A DNA stretch of 64,000 nt, taken from Parvibaculum sp. GTDB lineage: Bacteria > Pseudomonadota > Alphaproteobacteria > Parvibaculales > Parvibaculaceae. Position 1 is the first letter of the stretch. Each line of letters opens with the position of its first letter. The stretch covers positions 30,960-94,959 of the forward strand of contig NZQM01000129.1 of the NCBI GenBank assembly GCA_002695905.1, in the 5' to 3' direction. Under the pieces are notes generated by a model. That model saw nothing but the letters and a program-made list of their open reading frames with translations, was not told where the DNA came from and did no database searches. Below, piece by piece: positions 55,844 through 64,000 of the stretch. The position numbers and the translations under genes are program-made.

Positions 55844-58582
55844 TTATCCCCCAAGTGAACCATCGGGAATTGGCAACATGGTGCCGGGTTCCTGGGTAGA
55901 CGGTGTGACAGGTTGTCCGATTACTTGTTGTGTTGGTTTGAAATCGGCGGGCGCGCGTGGCGCGTCAATCCCTGGGGGTGGTCTCAGGGTGATCGGTGCA
56001 CTGCTACGCGCTATCGGCTGTGGTTCAGGCGCGGTCAAAACCGGCGTCGCCGAGGCCGCTGGTGGGATCAAGGTGGGGGCGGACGGTGTTGTTGCTGAGA
56101 GAGTCGGCGCAGTCACCGGCGCCAGGGCAGGTGGTGGTGCCATGACCACAGGTGGACGATAGGTCGGATCGTCCTCCTCAACCACGGGCATCATCGCTCC
56201 GTTCGTCAGGGTGACGTCTGCTGGCACGTCGGGCACTGGGGTGGGCATATTTGTCACCAGGGGCGCTTCGACTGGAGCTGGCCCCGTAACAGGGGGAGGT
56301 GCGGCAACAGGAGGTGCGGCAGAAGCTGGTGGAGCGGAGACCTGTGGTGCGGGCGGTTGGCGCGTGGGGTTCGGCGCAGGAATATCCTGCCTTGTGGACG
56401 GTAAGGCCGCTACTGTGGGGCTCACCGGAACAGCGATCGGAGGAGGTGCCGTGGACGGCATTGCGAAAGGCGTTAGCTGCGTTTGCGGTTTCGCTGTCGT
56501 CTGGATAATGGGGGCGGACCCATCATACCGTGCAATGTCCTGTTCAATTTTCAGATCGACCGCCCGTCCTTGAAGGCGCGCCCGGTAGACCTGCACATTT
56601 TCAATGACACGCTGTACGTAATTGCGGGTTTCTGTGAACGGGATATTCTCCATCCAGTCAATGGGATCAACCGCAGGGTCGCGGGGATCCCCATAGCGTT
56701 CGACCCACTGAGACACCCGGTGAGCGCCGGCATTGTAGGCCGCGATGGTCATGATGTAGGAGCCAGCAAAGTCGTCTAAAAGGTCGCTGAGGTGCGCAGA
56801 CCCGAGGGTCGCGTTGTAGCTCGGGTCATCGATAAGTCGTGCACGTCGATAGGGCACACCGATCTGGCGGGCGACGGCGCGGGCCGTTCTTGGCATGAGC
56901 TGCATAAGGCCGCGGGCACCAGCATGGCTGATGGCGCGTGGATTAAACTCGCTTTCCTGACGAGAAAGGCCGTAGACCAAAGCCGGTTCGACTGGTTTGC
57001 CGACCTGGGTAAAGGCAGGAAGCACAGCGGTCGGATAGCTTCTCTCCGGCAGTGAGATCCCGCGCCCTGCAGCGATTTTTGCGACCCGTACCGACAGGTT
57101 GGGCAGGTCACGTTCAACCATCAGGTCTGCCAGGGCGGCAAGCGCTGTTGCATCGGGAAGCGTGTTTGCAAGCTCGATGACGAAACTGCGGGCAAGGCTG
57201 TCCTCACCGGCTTCATTCATGAGCTCAAAGGCGCGAACCATGTCATTGGCGACGAGCGCCCCGCTATGAGCAGCGGTTGGGGAAGGGGCCACAGGCAGCT
57301 GCAGGAGCGCATTGCCACCAGAAGACAGTCGTGACGTTGCCAATTGACCGTAGAAGGTTGTTGGGTAGCTGCTTGCTTGCCTGTAATAGCCAAGCGCTTC
57401 GTCTGTACGACCGCGTGCTTCGGCAGCCCGACCCATCCAATAGGCGCCCCGGGATTTGCTGATCGGCGTCGTGACGCCTGCTGCCAGGGTTTGGAAATGG
57501 ACGAAAGCTCGGTCAGCGTCGTTCAGATATTGAAGCGCAATCCAGCCTGCAAGGAATTCGCCCTCGGCGAAAGCAACGCCTCTGTCATGACCATGTCCGG
57601 TCGCAAGACCGTAAGCTTCCTGGTAATGACCCTCTGTAAGTGCTTTCCGGGCAAGAATTTTTCGCTCTGTCCATGCGCGATCAGGCCGGGCGATGGAATG
57701 GGTCGCGGTGGGAGGCGTTAGGAGAAGGGGAATGGCCGTCTGTTCCTGGCCGCGTCGCCTGAGATATCGTGCATGGTCAAAGAGAAGGCCCGCATCTGCG
57801 CGCAAGCTTGTAGGGACACGGGTGACAGCGCTTTCAGCGCCCCGAGACCGGGAGGCGAGCTTCAGGCGCGCGTCCGCCAACGCCCGTGCTTCTGCATTGA
57901 CCAATTGCAGCATCCGGCGACCGTCAGCGAACCGTTGTTCCCAAATGAGGCGATTGAGCCGGTCTTCATGAGCCTGGGGGGGGAGGTGGGCCCCGTATTT
58001 CCTAAGGACTTCGGCTTCCCGCGACCTGGAGAACTGATGTTCCACCCAGGCACGCTGGATCCAGGTGGCCCCTTCAACCTGTTGACCGCTGTTTAAAAGC
58101 GCTTCGCCCAGCCGCACCTTTCCTTCGCCAGTGAGGGGATCGCGGGTGGCGAACCAGGCAATGACGTCCGCATCGCGCATTGGATAGTCGGTGAGCGCTT
58201 CTTCAGCGCGGCGGGAAAGGCGGTCCTGCCTTGGCCAGTGAGGGTATTGCTCCTGGAAGGCAACGACCTCAGCGACAGTGGAACCCGTTCCTTCCTTCTG
58301 GAAGCGTAGCCAGTTGAGGATGGCCTTTGCGGTCGGGTCAGTTATCTGTCGGGCGAAGGTGCGGACCTCCATCCATTTGCCTTTTTCCCGTGCATCCAGA
58401 CCATCCCACAGCGCATGGCCGTCAGCCTCACTAAGGAGCTCTGAGGGTGGTGGTGGCGTCGGCTTTGTCAAGGGTATGGGAACTGCGCCAAGCGCAGTCG
58501 TGCTGAGCGCTAATGTGACCACTAGGCCCAATGCGCTGGCTTTCAGATTGGCAAAAGATGGACTCAACTCGCAATACCCCAC
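55844..58582 (-). CDS. Soluble lytic murein transglycosylase with long Pro/Ala-rich C-terminal tail
   Basis: 912 aa; GLSRQESEFNPRAISHAGARGLMQLMPRTA; tail ~240 aa of P/A/V/T. Confidence 0.92.
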   Translation of the reverse strand: MGYCELSPSFANLKASALGLVVTLALSTTALGAVPIPLTKPTPPPPSELLSEADGHALWDGLDAREKGKWMEVRTFARQITDPTAKAILNWLRFQKEGTGSTVAEVVAFQEQYPHWPRQDRLSRRAEEALTDYPMRDADVIAWFATRDPLTGEGKVRLGEALLNSGQQVEGATWIQRAWVEHQFSRSREAEVLRKYGAHLPPQAHEDRLNRLIWEQRFADGRRMLQLVNAEARALADARLKLASRSRGAESAVTRVPTSLRADAGLLFDHARYLRRRGQEQTAIPLLLTPPTATHSIARPDRAWTERKILARKALTEGHYQEAYGLATGHGHDRGVAFAEGEFLAGWIALQYLNDADRAFVHFQTLAAGVTTPISKSRGAYWMGRAAEARGRTDEALGYYRQASSYPTTFYGQLATSRLSSGGNALLQLPVAPSPTAAHSGALVANDMVRAFELMNEAGEDSLARSFVIELANTLPDATALAALADLMVERDLPNLSVRVAKIAAGRGISLPERSYPTAVLPAFTQVGKPVEPALVYGLSRQESEFNPRAISHAGARGLMQLMPRTARAVARQIGVPYRRARLIDDPSYNATLGSAHLSDLLDDFAGSYIMTIAAYNAGAHRVSQWVERYGDPRDPAVDPIDWMENIPFTETRNYVQRVIENVQVYRARLQGRAVDLKIEQDIARYDGSAPIIQTTAKPQTQLTPFAMPSTAPPPIAVPVSPTVAALPSTRQDIPAPNPTRQPPAPQVSAPPASAAPPVAAPPPVTGPAPVEAPLVTNMPTPVPDVPADVTLTNGAMMPVVEEDDPTYRPPVVMAPPPALAPVTAPTLSATTPSAPTLIPPAASATPVLTAPEPQPIARSSAPITLRPPPGIDAPRAPADFKPTQQVIGQPVTPSTQEPGTMLPIPDGSLGG

Positions 58583-58929
58583 TTGGGTCCAGACCTCTCC
58601 CGCTTGTCGGCGCCTGCATTAAACATTCGGGCACCCGGCTCAGTTTGATGAAAACACACTCTGTTTTCCTTCCCAAGCCGCCTTTTTTGTGGCGAAAGCT
58701 CTCATCGGAATCAGAAAACGGGGCTTTCTGAGAAAAAGCGTACAATTGTCGGCGATCACTTGCCAGTAACAGTCTTATGCGACCTTCAGCCTGGTTAATT
58801 TGGGCTGCTAAAGGCCTCATTTTGTTGCGATTTGACGAGATTTGGCTGTATGGTCCGCGCCTCATAACAAAGAGCTATTCAGCTGGTTAACGTTCGGCAG
58901 CTGATGATGTTCACTCAGGAGCTAGAGAG

Positions 58930-59802
58930 ATGTTTAAAGGGTCAATTGTCGCGCTTGTCACACCGTTCAAAAACGGTGCGGTCGACAAAGACGCTTTCGC
59001 GCGTCTGGTTGAGTGGCATATCGCAGAAGGGACCCACGGTCTGGTGCCGTGTGGGACGACTGGCGAGTCACCCACATTGAGTGCTGAAGAGCATATGGGG
59101 GTCGTGGCGCACTGTGTTGAGGTAACTGCCGGACGTATTCCCGTTATTGCCGGGACAGGCTCCAACAATACAGCTGAGGCGCTCGAATTCACCGCTCATG
59201 CGAAGAACGTCGGCGCTGATGGCGCACTGGTGGTGACGCCGTACTACAATAAGCCCACTCAAGCCGGGCTCTACGCGCATTTCAAGGCGTTGAACGACGC
59301 GGTTGATATTCCGATCCTGATCTACAATATCCCGCCACGCAGTGTGATTGATATGAGCGTTGAGACGATGACGGAGCTCTCCAAGCTCAAGAATATTGTC
59401 GGCGTGAAGGATGCCACGGCGGACCTTTCGCGGGTGAGTTCTCAGCGGCTGGCCATGGGCCCCGATTTCAATCAGCTATCGGGCGAAGACGCGACAGCGC
59501 TTGGCTATATGGCTCATGGCGGACATGGCTGCATTTCCGTTGCAGCAAATGTTGCACCGGAGCTTTGTGCGCAATTCCAGAGTGCGTGCATGCAAGGCAA
59601 TTTTGATGCTGCCCTTGAGCTTCAGGACAAGCTGATGCCGCTTCATACAGCCCTCTTCCTGGAAGCGAGCCCGGCACCAGCGAAATATGCGCTTGAGAAG
59701 CTTGGCATGTGTGGTAGCGAAATCCGTCTGCCGCTCGTTCCTATTGAGCCCTCGACGCGTGATGCAGTCGATGCAGCGCTCAAACATGCAGGGCTGCTTT
59801 AG
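58930..59802 (+). CDS. dapA: 4-hydroxy-tetrahydrodipicolinate synthase
   Basis: [55 protein letters not shown]. Confidence 0.96.
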   Translation: MFKGSIVALVTPFKNGAVDKDAFARLVEWHIAEGTHGLVPCGTTGESPTLSAEEHMGVVAHCVEVTAGRIPVIAGTGSNNTAEALEFTAHAKNVGADGALVVTPYYNKPTQAGLYAHFKALNDAVDIPILIYNIPPRSVIDMSVETMTELSKLKNIVGVKDATADLSRVSSQRLAMGPDFNQLSGEDATALGYMAHGGHGCISVAANVAPELCAQFQSACMQGNFDAALELQDKLMPLHTALFLEASPAPAKYALEKLGMCGSEIRLPLVPIEPSTRDAVDAALKHAGLL

Positions 59803-59814
59803 CAGTTAGGACCC

Positions 59815-60312
59815 ATGTCTTCCAAAAGCGGTGGCGCCAAGAAGAGACGCGGTGAAGACGGCAAGAAGATTGTCGCTGACAACCGGAAGGCGCGCTACGA
59901 CTACTCGATTGAGGATGTCTTCGAGGCAGGGATTGTGCTGCGCGGGACAGAGGTGAAGGCGCTTCGCGAAGGCAAGGCGAGCCTCGGAGAAGCCTATGCA
60001 GAAGTAAAAGAAGGAGAGGCGTTCCTGGTGAATGCCTTTATCCCCGAATATTTGCAGGCAAACCGCTTCAATCATGAGCCTAGGCGTGTGCGCAAGCTGC
60101 TGCTTCATGCCCGCGAAATTGAAAAAATGGGGGTGGCGGTCCAGCGCAAAGGCATGACGCTGGTCCCCCTTAAAATTTACTTCAATGACAAGGGCCGGGT
60201 GAAAATTGAGCTTGGTCTGGCGCAAGGTAAGAGGCAAGCTGACAAGCGTCAGACCGAAAAAGACCGCAGCTGGCAGCGGGATAAAGCCCGGCTAATGCGG
60301 GAAAAAGGCTGA
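59815..60312 (+). CDS. smpB: SsrA-binding protein
   Basis: [52 protein letters not shown]. Confidence 0.97.
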   Translation: MSSKSGGAKKRRGEDGKKIVADNRKARYDYSIEDVFEAGIVLRGTEVKALREGKASLGEAYAEVKEGEAFLVNAFIPEYLQANRFNHEPRRVRKLLLHAREIEKMGVAVQRKGMTLVPLKIYFNDKGRVKIELGLAQGKRQADKRQTEKDRSWQRDKARLMREKG

Positions 60313-60333
60313 CTCTTTGGATGTGGAGGCGAC

Positions 60334-61023
60334 ATGAGTGATGACGAGCAAAAATCTGGTGAACCTCAAGGTTTGATGGGCCAGATCAAAGACAAGCTCA
60401 TTTCGTCTAAACAGAAGACCGCAGAGCAGGGGCGCCATCTGACTGGTATTCCGGACGCTGAGCGCGCTGACCGTTTGCCGCCAGGACAACATCGCGTGGA
60501 CAAATGGCCAGTACTTGACCTGGGCATTCAACCCGACGTGCCAAAAGAGAGGTGGCAGCTGACGATTGATGGGGCTGTTGAAAACCCCGTCTCATGGAAC
60601 TGGGAAGCGTTCATGGCGCAGCCACAGTTCTCGCAGGTGTCAGACATTCATTGCGTGACGACCTGGAGTCGGTACGACAACAAGTGGGACGGTGTGTCAG
60701 GTGCGCACATTCTTGATGTCGTAAAACCAACAGCTGCTGCAAAGCATTTGATCTTCCATTCTTATGATGGCTATACGACCAATATTCGCTTGTCCATGTT
60801 CCAGGATGAGGATGTGCTGCTGGCGCATTCCTGGGAGGGTGCGCCTCTCACTCGCGAGCATGGTGCGCCTGTTCGGGTGATCATTCCAAAATGGTATTTC
60901 TGGAAAAGTGCCAAATGGATCAAGCGGATCGAGTTTTCCGAGATTGATCAGCCGGGGTTCTGGGAAGTGCGCGGTTACAATAATGATGGCGATCCGTGGA
61001 AAGAAGGTCGCTACTCGGTGTAA
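60334..61023 (+). CDS. Sulfite oxidase-like molybdopterin oxidoreductase
   Basis: 'SDIHCVTTWSRYDNKWDGVSGAHIL' (Mo-ligand Cys), 'HGAPVRVIIPKWYFWKSAKWIKRIEFSE'. Confidence 0.9.
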   Translation: MSDDEQKSGEPQGLMGQIKDKLISSKQKTAEQGRHLTGIPDAERADRLPPGQHRVDKWPVLDLGIQPDVPKERWQLTIDGAVENPVSWNWEAFMAQPQFSQVSDIHCVTTWSRYDNKWDGVSGAHILDVVKPTAAAKHLIFHSYDGYTTNIRLSMFQDEDVLLAHSWEGAPLTREHGAPVRVIIPKWYFWKSAKWIKRIEFSEIDQPGFWEVRGYNNDGDPWKEGRYSV

Positions 61024-61060
61024 GCGTCACCGGCTATTTTTTTGCATGTTCGGGGGGAAC

Positions 61061-62539
61061 ATGATTTTTCGAAACTGGGTAGCACTGTTGTGCACCCTTG
61101 GGGTTCTTCTTGCTGTTCCTGCTCAGGCGCGGACTGAGAAGCCGAACGTTGTTATCATCCTGGCAGACGATCTGGGCTACGGGGATATTGGCGCGTTCGG
61201 CGCAACCGACATTGCCACGCCGCATATTGATGGCCTCGCGACACGGGGCATTCGCTTCACCGACTTTTATGCAGGACACAATGTTTGCAGTCCGTCGCGT
61301 GCGGCCCTTTTAACCGGACGTCATTCAAAGCGGATGGGGATCTCTCATGTGTTCCAGGCGGACTCACCAGATGGCATGCCACTCGCAGAAGTGACTATTG
61401 CGGAAATGCTCAGAGACAATGGGTATGCGACGGGCCTTGTCGGTAAGTGGCACCTTGGCTCGCAAGACCGCTACATGCCCTGGAATCAGGGCTTTGATAG
61501 CTTTCAAGGCGTTCCCTACAGCAATGATATGGGCAATTTCTTTTGGTACGACGAGCAAGAAATCATCTATGAGCCGATCGATCAGGCCTACCTGACTCAG
61601 CGCTACACGGGAAAAGCGGTAGACTTCATCAGTGCCAACAAAGAAGCGCCGTTCTTCCTTTATGTCGCTCATAGCATGCCTCATGTTCCGATCTATGCAT
61701 CACCAGACTTTCTCGGGAAGAGTGAGCGGGGTCTATATGGCGATGTGGTCCAGGAACTTGACTGGAGCGTCGGGCAGATGGTCGCTGCGCTTGAAGATGC
61801 TGGGATTTTGGAAAACACGCTTGTGCTTTTCACCAGTGACAATGGGCCCTGGTTGCCCATGGGCAGTCACGGTGGCGAAACGGGCGGGTTGCGGGATGGC
61901 AAAGGCACGACGTTTGACGGCGGCCACAAAGTCCCAACCGTCGCCTATCTCGGCGGCGGTGTTTCCGGTGTGACCGTCGTTGAGCCCGTCTCTATGCTCG
62001 ATTTGTTGCCGACAATCGCCAACCTGACAGGTGCATCCGTCCCAACAGACCGGGTGATAGACGGGCGGGATGTTACGGCGGTATTCACCGGCGAAGATGG
62101 GGGTGATCCCGTTCCCTATTTCTACTATGAAGCCTTTAACCGCCAGATTGACGCTGTCCGGTTGGGGGAGTGGAAGTTAAAACGAGAGCGCAGCTTTTGG
62201 GTGCCGGACCTCATCTTGTCGACGATATTGAGATGGGGGGAGTTCTCTCACGAAGAGATGCTCTTCAATCTCAAAATTGACCCAGGCGAAACGGACAATG
62301 TTCTTGAAGATCATCCGGATGTCGCAGAGCGGCTGCGATCACTGCTGGCCGAGGGCGATGCTATCGAAGCGGAATATCGCATGCGGGTTATGATTGGGAC
62401 GGGCGCCGATCGAGCAGGGTATGAACGTTTGCTCATCAGCGCTGCTGTCATTGGCCTTGTTCTCATTTGCATCTTGTTTGCGGTGTTTTTTGGACTGTGG
62501 CGTGGCGCGAAGGCAGCGTTAGGCCACCTTCGCACCTGA
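61061..62539 (+). CDS. Cys-type sulfatase with C-terminal transmembrane segment
   Basis: Signal peptide, NVVIILADDLGYGDIG, sulfatase signature CSPSRAALLTGR, C-term LLISAAVIGLVLICILFAVFFGLWRG. Confidence 0.92.
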   Translation: MIFRNWVALLCTLGVLLAVPAQARTEKPNVVIILADDLGYGDIGAFGATDIATPHIDGLATRGIRFTDFYAGHNVCSPSRAALLTGRHSKRMGISHVFQADSPDGMPLAEVTIAEMLRDNGYATGLVGKWHLGSQDRYMPWNQGFDSFQGVPYSNDMGNFFWYDEQEIIYEPIDQAYLTQRYTGKAVDFISANKEAPFFLYVAHSMPHVPIYASPDFLGKSERGLYGDVVQELDWSVGQMVAALEDAGILENTLVLFTSDNGPWLPMGSHGGETGGLRDGKGTTFDGGHKVPTVAYLGGGVSGVTVVEPVSMLDLLPTIANLTGASVPTDRVIDGRDVTAVFTGEDGGDPVPYFYYEAFNRQIDAVRLGEWKLKRERSFWVPDLILSTILRWGEFSHEEMLFNLKIDPGETDNVLEDHPDVAERLRSLLAEGDAIEAEYRMRVMIGTGADRAGYERLLISAAVIGLVLICILFAVFFGLWRGAKAALGHLRT

Positions 62540-62543
62540 GTTC

Positions 62544-64000
62544 TTATGGCTCGACGATGTTGAACCAGAAGTCGAACACATCGAGAAGGCCAAGAAGTTC
62601 CGTTAGGGCTTCTGGCCGACCTGTGATCCTGGCACCGTCGGCCATTACTTCCTCGACCGTTTTTTCACCCAGTGCCAATTGCGCGAGAGCGAGGCGTGCA
62701 ATTTCGATGTCCGCATCTGGGCTGCCTGCTGTCTTGCCGGGTTCATGATGCAGCACAGCGTTCGTCACGGTGACCAGATAGGCTTCACCGGTATCGCTGA
62801 CCTTGAGGTTGAAGGTGAACTCTTTCTCACCAGCTTTAGGGCCGTTCAAGCGCACAGACATGGAGTCCAGCAATTCATTGGTGGGGAGACCCCGCACTGT
62901 GTCGGCTCCAGCTGGTCGTGGGAAATCTGAGGCAGGCATGGGGTTTCGCAATTCCTGTGCCGCGGTCAGATAAAACGCCCGCCATGGTCCCGACTCTGCC
63001 TGGTAGCCCAATTGCTCAAACGCGTCGGCTTGCAGCTGCCGGGCACCGTCATTGCCAGGTTCTGCGAAGACCAGATGGTTCACAAGCTCAGCAACCCAGC
63101 GATAGTCGCCCTGGTCAAAAGACGCTTTGGCTTTCTCCAGGACAGCGTCAGCGCCACCGATGGCTGCGATATAGCGTTTGCCTGCTTCCACAGGTGGCCA
63201 TTTGTGCAGGTTGGCCGGGTTGCCATCAAACCAGCCGAGATAGCGCTGGTAGATCGCCTTTGTGTTGTGGCTCAGCGTCCCGTAATAGCCGCGTGTGTAC
63301 CATTCCCGTTCAAGGCTTGGCGGCAGCTTGAAGTCTTCTGCGATTTCAAGTGGCGTCTGTCCGTGATTGGCCAGACGCAATGTCTGGTCATGCACATATT
63401 TGTAGAGGTCCCGCTGTTTTTGCAGGAAGGTGATGCTCGAGTCCCGACCCCAACGCGGCCAGTGATGGCTGGCGAAGAGGACCTCTGTCTGCGACGCGTA
63501 AAGGTCAATCGCCTCGTTGATATAATAGCTCCAGGACTTCGCATCCCGAACGACCGCGCCGCGCGGCGTGATGATATTGTGGAGATGGCAGGAACAGTTT
63601 TCCGCCATGCAGAGCGCTTTATACTGCGGGAAGAAGAAGTTCATCTCCGCTGGCGCTTCGGTATCAGGCGTCACCTGAAAGACGATCTCAACCCCGTCGA
63701 CAGTCAGGGTTTCACCGGTTTCGCAGATGCTGACGGTCGGTGGCACCAGGCTCACCTTGCCAACGGACACTGTTTTGCCGAGGCCTGCGTCGACATGGCC
63801 TTTTGGTCCTGGCGGCAACATGGAGCCATACATGTAAGTGGCGCGTCTGCCCATGGCATTGCCAGCGAGCACATTCTCGCTGACGGCTGCTTCCAGAAAA
63901 CCTTCAGGTGCAATGATCTGCAGACCGTTTGCAATGTCTTCGTCGCTGAGAACACCTTTCACACCACCATAATGGTCAACATGGCTGTGGGTGTAGATCA
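62544..64000 (-). CDS. Alkyl/aryl-sulfatase (SdsA1/BDS1-like MBL + SCP2-like C-term), 5' truncated by window edge
   Basis: Frame continues to 64000 with THSHVDHYGG (HxHxDH); 'VLFASHHWPRWG'; C-terminal SCP2-like domain. Confidence 0.9.
   Translation of the reverse strand, partial: IYTHSHVDHYGGVKGVLSDEDIANGLQIIAPEGFLEAAVSENVLAGNAMGRRATYMYGSMLPPGPKGHVDAGLGKTVSVGKVSLVPPTVSICETGETLTVDGVEIVFQVTPDTEAPAEMNFFFPQYKALCMAENCSCHLHNIITPRGAVVRDAKSWSYYINEAIDLYASQTEVLFASHHWPRWGRDSSITFLQKQRDLYKYVHDQTLRLANHGQTPLEIAEDFKLPPSLEREWYTRGYYGTLSHNTKAIYQRYLGWFDGNPANLHKWPPVEAGKRYIAAIGGADAVLEKAKASFDQGDYRWVAELVNHLVFAEPGNDGARQLQADAFEQLGYQAESGPWRAFYLTAAQELRNPMPASDFPRPAGADTVRGLPTNELLDSMSVRLNGPKAGEKEFTFNLKVSDTGEAYLVTVTNAVLHHEPGKTAGSPDADIEIARLALAQLALGEKTVEEVMADGARITGRPEALTELLGLLDVFDFWFNIVEP

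Noticed and set aside
55776-56162. Gly/Ala-rich plus-strand ORF opposite the transglycosylase tail
   Set aside because: Antisense of the Pro/Ala-rich low-complexity tail.
1-64000. CRISPR arrays, toxin-antitoxin or known defence loci
   Set aside because: No regularly spaced repeats with unique spacers and no recognised defence genes found; tandem repeats present are coding or leader repeats.

Overview
The 64 kb window looks like a chromosomal segment of an alphaproteobacterium (Rhizobiales/Rhodobiaceae-like by gene content; taxonomy is inferred). Much of it is core genome: divK-pleD, rpmG, rnr-topA-dprA-plsY-pyrC'-pyrB, ruvX, gatCAB, dapA-smpB, a tRNA-Ser(GCT), and catabolic/detoxification enzymes (BVMO-type monooxygenase, aldehyde dehydrogenase, BadI-like hydrolase, MBL hydrolases, sulfatase, alkylsulfatase). 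About 41.5-52.1 kb is accessory-like. It holds gene remnants, a copAB copper module with a duplicated leader, and a translationally coupled three-gene cassette (membrane protein / ATP-grasp ligase / Wzx-MATE flippase) that is the best candidate for an undescribed system. Other notable signals: an agmatine-deiminase homologue that seems to lack its catalytic His and Cys; two copies of a dispersed palindromic element whose end supplies the stop codon of the adjacent gene, with stem covariation; a structured RNA/terminator candidate after pleD; a histone-H1-like repeat gene; a probable non-catalytic DHOase beside pyrB; and glutathione transferase and phospholipase D remnants. No CRISPR array, rRNA, transposase or prophage was seen. 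All calls come from reading the sequence and supplied ORFs; no database search was run.
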